This document shows positions 10,628 through 18,876 of a DNA stretch of 64,000 nt, piece after piece (positions within the stretch are counted from its first letter, which is position 1; each line of letters begins with the position of its first letter). Position numbers and translations under genes: made by a program. Source of the DNA: Microcella indica (lineage in GTDB: Bacteria; Actinomycetota; Actinomycetes; Actinomycetales; Microbacteriaceae); contig NZ_CP058670.1 of NCBI RefSeq assembly GCF_013414345.1, positions 2,418,001 through 2,482,000 on the forward strand, read 5' to 3'. Under the pieces are notes generated by a model that had not been told where the DNA came from, ran no database searches, and saw nothing but the letters and a program-made list of their open reading frames with translations.

Positions 10628-11104
10628 ATGACCACGGCGCCCCTCGCCACGACCGTGCGCCCGGAGGACCCCCGCCAGCCGGAGGTCGAGGCGATGCTGC
10701 GCGCTGGTGAGGCGTTCGCGCGCGGTCTCTACAGCGCCGAGGAGTGCTTCCTGCTGCCGGTCGAGCATCTCGCGGCACCGGGCACGACCGTGCTCGTCGC
10801 CCGTGACGACTCCGGGGCCGCGCTCGGCATGGTCGCGCTCGTCGAGCAGGAAGCCGGCATGGGCGAGCTCAAGCGCCTGTTCGTGGACGATGCGGCACGC
10901 GGTCGGGGCGTCGCCGACCTGCTACTGGATGCCCTCGAGCAGGCCGCGCGCGAGTGCAGCATCCGCACCCTGCGTCTGGAGACCGGCACCCTAAGCGATG
11001 CCGCCCTGCGGTTCTATGCCCGGCGCGGGTACGAGCGCATTCCCGCGTTCGGGCCGTACGTGGGCAGCGCGACGAGCGTGTGCATGGCGCGCGACCTGGG
11101 GTGA
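10628..11104 (+). CDS. GNAT-family N-acetyltransferase
   Basis: A 158-residue single GNAT domain with the acetyl-CoA loop MGELKRLFVDDAARGRGVADLLLDALEQAA around 78-107 and the C-terminal LRFYARRGYERIPAFGPY typical of the YafP/ElaA-like group. It should transfer an acetyl group from acetyl-CoA to an amine; the acceptor is unknown. A tiny frame (ATG 10611, stop TGA 10629-10631) overlaps its start in ATGA fashion, which could couple translation. It converges with the channel gene downstream, 10 bases apart. Confidence 0.85.
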   Translation: MTTAPLATTVRPEDPRQPEVEAMLRAGEAFARGLYSAEECFLLPVEHLAAPGTTVLVARDDSGAALGMVALVEQEAGMGELKRLFVDDAARGRGVADLLLDALEQAARECSIRTLRLETGTLSDAALRFYARRGYERIPAFGPYVGSATSVCMARDLG

Positions 11105-11114
11105 CGCGCCAGCA

Positions 11115-12035
11115 CTACTGCTCGCGTCGGAGGGCGCTGAGCTCCGCCCGGAGCCGGGCGATGCGCTCGGCGCGCGCCTCGTGCACGGACTCGAGCTCCT
11201 CCAGTTCGGTCTGCAACGGGTCGAGCTCGGGGTCCGGATTGTCTCGCGCGTGCGCGCGCGCTTCGTCGCGCTGGTGCGCGACCTCCTCTTCGCGGGCTTG
11301 ATCCATGGCGTTGAGCACGATGCCGATGAGGACGTTGAGCACCGTGAACACGATGAAGAACATGTACGTGAGGAAGTACACGAGCGCGAATGGTGTCACC
11401 CCGATGCCGCCCATGAACGCGTCGGGGAAGTTCTCGAGCGTGAGCAGCACCACGAGCGTCACCATCGCGGCGCCGAGGTCGCCCCACTGCTGCGGGTCGT
11501 CATCGCCGAAGAGGTAGACACCCGCCATCGCGTAGAGGAAGAGTAGGAACCCGATGAGGACGGAGATGCTCACGAGCGGTGCGACGCTCTTGAGGATCGA
11601 GACGCTCAGGATGCGCACTTCGGGCAGGAAGCGGAACAGCCGGATGAGGCGGAACAGCCGGATGAGGCGGAAGATGACGGCATTGCCGTCGACGAGCGGC
11701 ACGGAGACGACGATGAGGAAGTCGAAGACGTTCCAGCCGGAGCGGAAGAACATCCACGGCTTCGAGCCGTAGGAGATGATGCGCAGGAGCACTTCCACGG
11801 CGTAGAAGACGACGGCGATGCCGTCGAAGCTGCGCGCGACCTCCCGCACGCCTTCCGGAACGCCATCGAAGGTCAGAATCGCGAGCGCCACGGCGTTGGC
11901 GATGATGACCGTGATCACGAGGATCTCGAAGATGGTGCCGTACATGAGGCGGGCGAGCCAGCCGATGCGGTACGGGGCGAGCTCGACGGGCTGCCCGCGC
12001 AGGAACCGTGCAGGGTTGAGTCGGGACGCGTTCAT
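11115..12035 (-). CDS. voltage-gated-type ion channel, single six-helix domain
   Basis: The protein has 306 residues with one ion-transport domain. S1 is near 35-57, S2 near 70-88 and S3 near 100-115; S4 carries Arg at every third position (R123, R126, R129, R132, R135); S5 is near 150-178, the pore loop holds TLENFPD at 199-205 and S6 is near 215-245. A charged coiled-coil-like C-terminus (about 250-306, Arg/Glu-rich) follows, as in NaChBac-type tetrameric channels where it aids assembly. The start at 12035 (MNASRLNP) is preferred because the preceding 22 codons are not conserved-looking. The filter differs from the sodium type TLESWAS. Confidence 0.88.
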   Translation of the reverse strand: MNASRLNPARFLRGQPVELAPYRIGWLARLMYGTIFEILVITVIIANAVALAILTFDGVPEGVREVARSFDGIAVVFYAVEVLLRIISYGSKPWMFFRSGWNVFDFLIVVSVPLVDGNAVIFRLIRLFRLIRLFRFLPEVRILSVSILKSVAPLVSISVLIGFLLFLYAMAGVYLFGDDDPQQWGDLGAAMVTLVVLLTLENFPDAFMGGIGVTPFALVYFLTYMFFIVFTVLNVLIGIVLNAMDQAREEEVAHQRDEARAHARDNPDPELDPLQTELEELESVHEARAERIARLRAELSALRREQ

Positions 12036-12154
12036 GCGGTGGCCTCGGGTGCTCGCAGTGGGGTCGGGTACCGCCACGCTACCCGGTGGAGGCGGTCGCA
12101 CCCCTGCAGTCGAGCTGCCGAACGCCCTGCGCGCCTCGTCGAGAAGCCTCGACG

Positions 12155-15100
12155 CTAGGCGGTGCGGCCCTCGAGCTCGGCCGCGCGCGCCTCGCGGCGC
12201 TCCTTGGCTCCTTCGACGAGGTAGTACAGCGCCGGCAGCACGACGAGGGTGAGGATCGTCGAGGAGACGAGACCGCCGATGACGACGATCGCGAGCGGCT
12301 GCGAGATGAACCCGCCGCTGCCGGTGAGGCCGAGGCCGAGCGGCACGAGCGCGAAGATCGTCGCCGCCGCCGTCATGAGAATCGGGCGCAGGCGTCGCGA
12401 CGAGCCCTCGATGACGGCCTCGCCGACCTTCATGCCGCGCTCGCGGAACTGGTTCACGAGGTCGATGAGCACGATCGCGTTCGTCACGACGATGCCGATG
12501 AGCATGAGCACGCCGATGAGCGAAGGCACACCGAGCGGGATGTCGGCGATGAGCTGGAGGGCGATCGCGCCGGTCGCGGCGAAGGGGATCGACACGAGCA
12601 GCAGCAGCGGCTGGCGCAGGCTCTTGAACGTGGCGACCATGACGACGTAGACGATGAGGATCGCGGCGAGGAGGGCGAGGCCGAGCTGGCTGAAGGCGTC
12701 GGCCTGCTGCGCGGTCACGCCGCCGAGCGTGGCGCGGGCACTGTCGGGCAGTGTCGTGCCGTCGACGGCCTCCTGGATCGCGATCGAAGCGGAGCCGATG
12801 TCGTCGATCGCGGGCGTGATGCTCACGGTCGCGCTGCGGATGCCGCGGATGGTCGTGATCGTCGCAGGGCCGAACGACTCCTCGACGGAGGCGAGCTCGC
12901 TGAGCGGCTGCGGCCCGAGCGCGGTGGGCAGCTCGAAGTCGCGCAGCTCCTCGACCGTGGTCGGGGCGTTCTCGTTGGGGAGGTAGATCGAGAGCGTCTT
13001 CTCGTCGATGATGACGGAGCCGACGGAGGCGGGGAACATCGCCTGCGCGACGATGCCGCCCACGGCGACCTCGCTGAGCCCGAGCTCGGCTGCGCGCTCC
13101 CGGTCGACCTCGATCGCGAGGTACGGCTGCGTGGCGGCGAGGTTGCTGCTCGCCTCTGCCGTGACGTCGAGCTCGGTGACGGCGTCGAGGATCGCGGTCG
13201 CGGCCTCCTGCAGGTCGCTCTCGCTCGCGGCGCTGATGTCGACGTCGATCGTCGAGGAGGCGAAGCCTGCGCCCGCCGCTTGGAGGGCGATCTCGCCGAC
13301 GCCGTCGAGGTCGGCGATCGCGTCGCGCACCCGCTCCTGGATCGCCGTCTGATCGGCGTCCTCGTCCGTCGTGATCGAGTAGGTGATGTCGCCGCCGCCG
13401 CCGAAGAGGGAGAGCACCGAACCGTCGCCCGAGCCGATCGCGACCTGCACGGTCTCGATGCCCTCGACGTCGATGAGTTCGTCCTCGACGACCATCGCGG
13501 CCTGGTCGAGCTGCTCAAGGCTCGTGCCGTTCTCGAGCGTCTGGGTGACCGTGAGGGTGTTCTGGCCGGACTCGCCGATGAAGTTGGTCTTGAGGTTCGT
13601 CGCGAGCCCCGCCGTGCCGCCGAGGATGAGGAGCGACAGCAGGATCGTCGCGACGGGGCGACGCAGGGTCCAGCGCAGGATCGGTAGGTAGCTCTTCTGC
13701 AGGCGCGTCGGGCTCGCCGACTCCTCCTCAAACGACATCGCCGCGGCGTGCGAGCCGACCTGCGGCGGGCGCAGGAACCAGTAGCAGAGCACGGGCACGA
13801 TCGTGAGCGAGACGAAGAGCGAGGCGCCGAGGGCGATCGCGGTCGTGAGCGCGAACGGCCTAAACAGCTCGCCCGTGATGTCGCCGACGAGCGCGAGCGG
13901 CAGGAACACGGCGATCGTCGTCACGGTCGCGGCCGTGACTGCCGTCGCGACCTCCTTGACGCCGAGCAGGATCGCCTGCATCTTCTCCTCGCCGAGGGCG
14001 AGGTGCCGCTTGATGTTCTCGACGACGACGATCGAGTCGTCGACGACGCGCCCGATGGAGATTGTGATGGCGCCGAGGGTGAGGATGTTGAGGCTGTAAC
14101 CGGAGGCCTGCATGCCGATGAAGGTGAGCAGGATCGACGTGGGGATCGAGATCGCGATGACGAGAGTCGAGCGCACCGACAGCAGGAAGAGCAGGATGAT
14201 GACGACGGCGAAGACGAGGCCGAGCGAGCCCTCGATCGCGAGCGCTTCGATCGAGCTCTCGATGAACGGCGCCTGGTCGAAGACGACCGTGAAGGCGGTG
14301 CCTGAGCCGATCGCGGTCGCGAGGGCAGGCAGAGCGTCTTGCACGAGCTGCGAGACCTCGACGGTGTTGCCGTCGGGCGTCTTCGTGACGGCGAGCGTGA
14401 GGGAGGGCTCGCCGTTGACGCGCGAGTAGCCCTGGATGGGGTCGCCGACGACGGCGAGGTCGGCGACGTCGTCGATCGTCGTGACGTCGTCGGTCGTCGC
14501 GTCGAGGAGCGGCAGCGAGGCGAGCTCGTCGAGCGATTCGACGCGGTCGCCGGTAAGCACGGCGAGGGTCTGGCCGTCCTCGGTAATCGTGCCGGCGGGC
14601 AGCAGCACGCCGTACTCGTCGAGAGCGTCGACGATGTCGCTGCGGAGGAGCCCGGCGGCGGCGAGTGCCGCGTCGTCGGCGGTGATGGTGACGCGGTCGC
14701 CGATGGCGCCGGTCACGGAGACTTCGCGCACCCCCTCGAGCTGGGTGAGGTCGGGCACGGCCTGCGTCTCGAGCGCTTCCGCGAGCTCGCCGGGCTCGAG
14801 ATCGCTCGTGACGGCGATCTGGATGACGGGCAGGTCGTCGATGGATCCGGTGAGCACGCGCGGGTCGACGTCGGCGGGCAGCTGCATCCGGTTGACGGCG
14901 AGCTGAACCCGCTGCTCGGCGCGCGTGATGTCGGTGCCGAACTCGAAACTCGCGCTGACGAGCGAGAACCCGGTGCTCGAGGAGGCGTTGGAGCTCTCGA
15001 GCCCGGGCACGCCTTGGATGGCGGTCTCGATGGGCGTCGAGACGTCTTCCTCGACGACTTCGGGCGCCGCCCCGGGGTACTGCGTGATGACGATGACCTG

Positions 15101-15262
15101 CGGGAAGCTCACCGAGGGGATGAGCTCTTGCTTGAGGCTCGTGAGCGCGATGCCGCCGAACACACCGACGACGATCGTGACGAGGGCGATGAGCGCGCGG
15201 TTGCGCAGGCTGAACACCGAGAGCAGGTGCACGTGGGTCTCCGATGCAGTGTGTGCCGTCAT
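12155..15262 (-). CDS. RND-family efflux permease (AcrB/SwrC-like)
   Basis: The protein has 1035 residues with the duplicated RND layout: TM1 near 20-40, a large extracytoplasmic domain, TM2-TM6 with the acidic TM4 region (ISIGRVVDDSIVVVENIKRHL), a second extracytoplasmic domain and TM7-TM12 (LIGVLMLIGIVVTNAIVLIDLVNQFRERG). The family exports hydrophobic compounds by proton antiport; in Gram-positive bacteria homologues such as SwrC export lipopeptides. No membrane-fusion or outer-membrane partner lies nearby, as expected for a monoderm. The start MTAHTASETHVH at 15262 is the first that leads straight to TM1. The substrate is unknown. Confidence 0.92.
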   Translation of the reverse strand: MTAHTASETHVHLLSVFSLRNRALIALVTIVVGVFGGIALTSLKQELIPSVSFPQVIVITQYPGAAPEVVEEDVSTPIETAIQGVPGLESSNASSSTGFSLVSASFEFGTDITRAEQRVQLAVNRMQLPADVDPRVLTGSIDDLPVIQIAVTSDLEPGELAEALETQAVPDLTQLEGVREVSVTGAIGDRVTITADDAALAAAGLLRSDIVDALDEYGVLLPAGTITEDGQTLAVLTGDRVESLDELASLPLLDATTDDVTTIDDVADLAVVGDPIQGYSRVNGEPSLTLAVTKTPDGNTVEVSQLVQDALPALATAIGSGTAFTVVFDQAPFIESSIEALAIEGSLGLVFAVVIILLFLLSVRSTLVIAISIPTSILLTFIGMQASGYSLNILTLGAITISIGRVVDDSIVVVENIKRHLALGEEKMQAILLGVKEVATAVTAATVTTIAVFLPLALVGDITGELFRPFALTTAIALGASLFVSLTIVPVLCYWFLRPPQVGSHAAAMSFEEESASPTRLQKSYLPILRWTLRRPVATILLSLLILGGTAGLATNLKTNFIGESGQNTLTVTQTLENGTSLEQLDQAAMVVEDELIDVEGIETVQVAIGSGDGSVLSLFGGGGDITYSITTDEDADQTAIQERVRDAIADLDGVGEIALQAAGAGFASSTIDVDISAASESDLQEAATAILDAVTELDVTAEASSNLAATQPYLAIEVDRERAAELGLSEVAVGGIVAQAMFPASVGSVIIDEKTLSIYLPNENAPTTVEELRDFELPTALGPQPLSELASVEESFGPATITTIRGIRSATVSITPAIDDIGSASIAIQEAVDGTTLPDSARATLGGVTAQQADAFSQLGLALLAAILIVYVVMVATFKSLRQPLLLLVSIPFAATGAIALQLIADIPLGVPSLIGVLMLIGIVVTNAIVLIDLVNQFRERGMKVGEAVIEGSSRRLRPILMTAAATIFALVPLGLGLTGSGGFISQPLAIVVIGGLVSSTILTLVVLPALYYLVEGAKERREARAAELEGRTA

Positions 15263-15393
15263 GCGGCGTGGGGGCAGGGGTGGCGCACGTGCGGGGACGC
15301 GCGGGCAAGGGTGAGCATCCCAGACATTACTGGGCATTCCCCATGCGGCAGGTATGCACCAGCCGTATCAGAGCGCGGGATGCTCGGCCCGCG

Positions 15394-16818
15394 CTACACG
15401 ACGGTATCGAGCAGATCGTCGACGGGTCGGGAAGGCTCGTGCGCGGCGATGTCGTGCCACGCCCGCTCGAGCCCGTCGATGGCGGCGCGCGTATCGGGTT
15501 CGGGGTAGCAGAACGGCAGGCGCAGGTATCGCTCGAAGGCGCCGTCGAGGCCGAAGCGCGGGCCCGCCCCGATGAGCACGCCGTGCGTGCGTGCGGCGAG
15601 GGCGAGCTGCGAGGCGAGCGGGGTGCCAATGTTGACCCACAGGGTGAGGCCGCCGGCCACCTCGGGCACGCGCCAGGTCGGGAACCGCTCGCGCAGCAGG
15701 CCGGTGAGCAGTGCGTGGCCGGCGCGCAGCTGCTCGCGGCGGGAGTCGAGCACCCGGTCGTACTGCTGCAGGAGCCGCAGGAGCATGAGCTGCTCAAGGG
15801 TGGGGTTGCCGAGGTCGTTCGACGTGCGGGCGAGGGCGAGACGCGTGATGGTGGAGCGCTCGGCGCGGATCCAGCCGAGGCGGATGCCGCCCCACACGCT
15901 CTTGCCGACGGAGCCGATCGTGATGACGGTGCCGTGCACGCCGAGCGGCGGGGGCGCATCGGTGTCGAAGCCGAGGTCGCTCATGGTCTCGTCGGCGACG
16001 ATCGTCGTGCCATGGCGCTCGGCGAGGGCGACGACCCGCGCGCGCTGGGCCGCGGGCATCGTGCGCGTCGTGGGGTTGTGGAAGTCGGGCATGAGGTACG
16101 CGAGCGCGGGGGCTGTGCGGGGGAAGACCTGCTCGAGGGCCTCGTCGTACCAGCCGCTCTCTGTCGTGACGGGCACGGTCACGAGTCGGGCGCCGACCTG
16201 CTGGAAGGCTTCGAGTGCGTGCGGGTAGCTGGGCGATTCGACGAGCACGCGGTCGCCGCGCGCGACGAGCGTGCGGGCGACGAGTGAGATCGCGTGCTGG
16301 GCGCCGAGGGTGACCATGACCTCGTCGACGGTCGTGGGCAGGCCGCGCCGCGTGTAGCGGTCGGCGATCTCCTGCCGCAGCTCGGTGAGGCCGTAGAGGT
16401 CGAAGCCGGCGAGACCGAGGTGCTGCGGCAGCATCGCGGCGGCGTCGCGGGCGGCGTCGGCGACGAGGGGGATCGCCGTGAGGGTCGCCTTGGAGAATTC
16501 GAGGAGGCCCGCGGTCGTCGCGGTCGGTTCGGGGATGCCCGGCCCGTCGGGCAGGCGGGCGACGCTGCCTGACCCGCGCACGCTCTGGAGGAACCCGAGC
16601 TCGCGCAGGCGGGCGTACGCGCCGGCGACGGTCGTGCGGCTGAGGTCTTCGTGCTGGGCGAGCTGCCGCTCGGCGGGCAGTCGTGCGCCGAGGGTGATGC
16701 GCCCGTCGAGGATGAGCAGGCGGATGCGGTCGGCGAGCGCCGCGTACAGCGGGTCTCCGTTGCTGGGCCGCCAGTCGCCCAGTTGGGCTGCCAATCGGCG
16801 GGGGGTGAGGGAGGGCAC
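15394..16818 (-). CDS. MocR-type regulator: GntR DNA-binding domain fused to PLP aminotransferase-like domain
   Basis: About 474 residues. The N-terminal winged helix (PLYAALADRIRLLILDGRITLGARLPAERQLA, then LSRTTVAGAYARLRELGFL) is joined to a fold-type I aminotransferase domain that keeps the PLP lysine in GSVGKSVWGGIRLGW. MocR proteins are PLP- or amino-acid-responsive regulators rather than enzymes. The divergent neighbour is a YczE-like membrane protein, the known partner of the YczR subgroup, so it probably controls that gene and itself. GTG 16818 is preferred because TACTGT ends six bases upstream on the coding strand; an ATG at 16860 would run through the operator region. Confidence 0.9.
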   Translation of the reverse strand: MPSLTPRRLAAQLGDWRPSNGDPLYAALADRIRLLILDGRITLGARLPAERQLAQHEDLSRTTVAGAYARLRELGFLQSVRGSGSVARLPDGPGIPEPTATTAGLLEFSKATLTAIPLVADAARDAAAMLPQHLGLAGFDLYGLTELRQEIADRYTRRGLPTTVDEVMVTLGAQHAISLVARTLVARGDRVLVESPSYPHALEAFQQVGARLVTVPVTTESGWYDEALEQVFPRTAPALAYLMPDFHNPTTRTMPAAQRARVVALAERHGTTIVADETMSDLGFDTDAPPPLGVHGTVITIGSVGKSVWGGIRLGWIRAERSTITRLALARTSNDLGNPTLEQLMLLRLLQQYDRVLDSRREQLRAGHALLTGLLRERFPTWRVPEVAGGLTLWVNIGTPLASQLALAARTHGVLIGAGPRFGLDGAFERYLRLPFCYPEPDTRAAIDGLERAWHDIAAHEPSRPVDDLLDTVV

Positions 16819-16880
16819 GGGTCCACAGTACCCGGATTGGCATCTTGCGCAACGGTCCACTCACGCGGTGGACTGTGGTC
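16819..16880. promoter_or_regulatory. shared MocR operator region with repeated GTCCAC half-sites
   Basis: The 62 bases between the divergent genes hold GTCCAC at 16821-16826 and at 16855-16860 (34 bases apart, same orientation) and the inverse GTGGAC at 16868-16873. CCACAGT (16823-16829) is also matched by ACTGTGG (16872-16878). MocR regulators typically bind two direct repeats about three helical turns apart, which fits the spacing. The first site overlaps the TACTGT box of the regulator gene. Confidence 0.55.
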
Positions 16881-17687
16881 ATGTCGTCGCTCCAGCACCC
16901 TGCTCCTCGTCTCCTCGTGCGCCGCTGGACGCAGCTCTTCATCGGGCTCTTCCTCTATGGAATCGCCCTGGCTCTCATGATCGAGGCGGCCGTCGGGCTC
17001 GACCCGTGGACGGTCTTCGCCCAGGGCGCCGACCTGCAGACGGGGTGGGGAATTGGACTGGTCACGGTGCTGATTGGCGCCCTCGTGCTGCTGCTGTGGA
17101 TTCCGCTGCGGCAGAAGCCCGGTATCGGCACGGTGCTCAACGTGCTGCTCGTGGGGCCGGCCCTCGAGGTGGGGCTGTGGGCGTTCGAGGTTCCCGAGGA
17201 GCTGTGGGCGCGCATCCTCATCTTCGGCGGCGGCCTCGCCCTGCTGGCCGTGGCGACCGGTCTCTACGTGGGCGCGGGGTTCGGCCCGGGGCCGCGCGAC
17301 GGCCTCATGACGGGCGCGCACGCGCGCTTCGGGTTTCCGATCTGGGCGGTGCGCGGCACGATCGAGCTCACGGTGCTAACGATCGGCTGGCTGCTCGGCG
17401 GCAACGTCGGGCTCGGCACGGTCGCGTTCGCGCTGCTCATCGGGCCCATGGTGCACGTGACGCTGCCGCGGTTGCGCGTGCCGTTGCCGTCAGATGCTGC
17501 GCACTCCGGTGCCGCTGCTGCCGGTGCCGCTAGTGCCGCACCTGCTGCGCCAGCACCCGCGACGGCTTCTGCAGACCGCGGGTCGGCGGCTACGCCCGTC
17601 GCCGGCCCGCTCCAGCCTGGTGCGCCTCGCCCGAACCCTGACGACCCCACGAACCCGACGGCGCCGATCGTGGTGGTGGGCTCGTGA
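16881..17687 (+). CDS. YczE/YitT-like integral membrane protein
   Basis: A 268-residue protein with about five to six hydrophobic segments in residues 15-205 and the family phrase GFGPGPRDGLMTGAHARFG. The YczE group is an uncharacterised membrane family often divergent from a MocR-type gene, as here; export of an amino acid or vitamin-like compound is only inferred. The C-terminal 60 residues are an Ala/Pro/Thr-rich tail unlike the membrane part. The start at 16881 (MSSLQHPAPR) is used, just after the operator; no ribosome binding site is obvious. Confidence 0.8.
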   Translation: MSSLQHPAPRLLVRRWTQLFIGLFLYGIALALMIEAAVGLDPWTVFAQGADLQTGWGIGLVTVLIGALVLLLWIPLRQKPGIGTVLNVLLVGPALEVGLWAFEVPEELWARILIFGGGLALLAVATGLYVGAGFGPGPRDGLMTGAHARFGFPIWAVRGTIELTVLTIGWLLGGNVGLGTVAFALLIGPMVHVTLPRLRVPLPSDAAHSGAAAAGAASAAPAAPAPATASADRGSAATPVAGPLQPGAPRPNPDDPTNPTAPIVVVGS

Positions 17688-17824
17688 TCGCGCTCACCAC
17701 GGCCCTCGCCGGCCTCGCGGTGTGGGCGATCGTCGCGACGGTCGAGGTGATCGCGAGGGACGGGCATGGGCCCCTACCCGTCCGCTCGCACCACGGCTAC
17801 TACGCGAGTTCGTTCCGCGCGTAG
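17684..17824 (+). CDS. small single-pass membrane protein
   Basis: A 46-residue frame begins with GTG 17684, overlapping the TGA of the YczE-like gene (GTGA), and ends with TAG 17822-17824, inside the 3' end of the convergent TipA-like gene. The sequence has one hydrophobic helix (ALTTALAGLAVWAIVATVEVI) followed by a polar tail ARDGHGPLPVRSHHGYY. Actinobacteria often carry tiny membrane proteins with a DG-G-P-R-HH-like tail, so I think it is real, but the function is unknown. The stop-start overlap indicates translational coupling. Confidence 0.5.
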   Translation: MIALTTALAGLAVWAIVATVEVIARDGHGPLPVRSHHGYYASSFRA

Positions 17825-18546
17825 ACGCGCATCGCCTCGCGCACGTACGCGGCACCGTCGGCGCCGCCGTAGTGCTGCGCGAAGCGCGGGTCGGCCACGT
17901 ACATGTCGCCGAGCCCGAGGTACGCCTCGGCGCTCGGCGCCGTGCCGCCCCAGCCCGCGCGCACCCACGCGTAGTGCCGCGCGGTGAGCGCTTGCACGCT
18001 CGGGGCGTCGGCGGGCTCTCCCGCTTCGGCCGCGCCCGCGTAGCCGCGCTGAATCTCGGTTGCTTCAGCCTGGAATCGCGCCTGGCCGTCGGCCCCCAGC
18101 TCGCGCCACCAGCGGTCGCTGCGCGCGGAGGCGTCGGCGCCCCAGCGCTCGACCACCTCGTCCTTGTAGACGGTGTGGTCGAATCCGTCCAACATCTCTT
18201 CTGCCATCAGTTGTTCACCTCCTTCCGTCTTCCGAATGGTCGTGGTCACGCTCGCGATCTGCCGCTCGACCCGCGCCCGCTCGTTCTCGAGCCAGCGCAG
18301 GTGGGTGACGAGCGCGCGGGCGTCGTCGGCCTGACCGGCGATCACCTCGGCGATCGCGGGCAGGCCGAGCCCGAGCTCGCGCAGCATGAGGATGCGCTGC
18401 AGGCGCGTGAGCGCCGCCTCGTCGTAGTACCGGTACCCGTTGGTGCCGATGCTCGTCGGGGGCAGCAGTCCGACGTCGTCGTAGTGCCGCAGGGTGCGGC
18501 TCGTGACGCCCGCGAGTCGGGCGATCTCCTGGATCGACCACTGCAT
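17800..18546 (-). CDS. MerR-family regulator, TipA-like (with TipAS domain)
   Basis: The protein has 248 residues. An N-terminal MerR winged helix (WSIQEIARLAGVTSRTLRHYDDVGLLPP) and a dimerisation helix to about 110 are followed by a TipAS-type all-helical domain (about 115-248, with the HYAWVRAGWG and FAQHYGGADGAAYVREAM segments). TipAL-type proteins bind peptide antibiotics or other ligands in that domain and activate efflux or resistance genes, including their own. An AAGGAGAG ribosome site precedes ATG 18546. The last 25 bases overlap the small membrane protein gene on the other strand. Confidence 0.9.
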   Translation of the reverse strand: MQWSIQEIARLAGVTSRTLRHYDDVGLLPPTSIGTNGYRYYDEAALTRLQRILMLRELGLGLPAIAEVIAGQADDARALVTHLRWLENERARVERQIASVTTTIRKTEGGEQLMAEEMLDGFDHTVYKDEVVERWGADASARSDRWWRELGADGQARFQAEATEIQRGYAGAAEAGEPADAPSVQALTARHYAWVRAGWGGTAPSAEAYLGLGDMYVADPRFAQHYGGADGAAYVREAMRVYARNELA

Positions 18547-18678
18547 CGCGCTCTCCTTCGACTCTCACAACACCCGGCGGTCGGGTGCGAGCCCCACGCT
18601 AGAGGTTGACGCTGCGTCAAGGTCAAGACATTCGCGACGCGAGCTCCCGGTGACGTGCGCGACTCGGCTGCTCGCGTG

Positions 18679-18730
18679 GCCGAAAGTGACAAACCACGTG
18701 GAATGTTTCGCGTGGTTTGTCACTTTCGGC
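18679..18730. repeat. 20-bp perfect inverted repeat with 12-base loop
   Basis: The arms 18679-18698 and 18711-18730 (core AAAGTGACAAACCACG) are exact inverse complements, with a loop TGGAATGTTTCG. It lies between divergent genes, so it is unlikely to be a terminator. No similar sequence is seen elsewhere in the window, but the arm-loop-arm build resembles the other intergenic inverted repeats here. Confidence 0.8.
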
Positions 18731-18797
18731 GTGATTAGGCGCGGCGTGGCGCCCTGGGTCGGACCAGTCCGGGGCTCCCTCTTGCGCAGGTCGCGCT

Positions 18798-18836
18798 CGC
18801 GATATATCGTGAGTTCCGAACACGCGATATATCGCG
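18798..18836. promoter_or_regulatory. pair of CGATATATCG palindromes, likely PadR operator
   Basis: CGCGATATATCG at 18798-18809 and CGCGATATATCGCG at 18823-18836 have palindrome centres 25 bases apart. They lie 41-79 bases before the DUF4097 start. Since the operon's second gene encodes a PadR regulator, autoregulation through these sites is the simplest reading. It is inferred from position and symmetry only. Confidence 0.55.
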
Positions 18837-18876
18837 TTATGGATGCCCCGCCGGGGCTCGAACGAGGAGCACGTCT

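Larger units (their letters stand above)
18547..18876. other. 330-base divergent intergenic region
   Basis: No gene was found here. It holds the promoter side of the TipA-like gene, the 20-bp inverted repeat at 18679-18730, and two CGATATATCG palindromes (18800-18809 and 18825-18834) just before the DUF4097-PadR operon. The area around 18790-18840 is clearly more AT-rich than the surrounding sequence. Confidence 0.6.
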
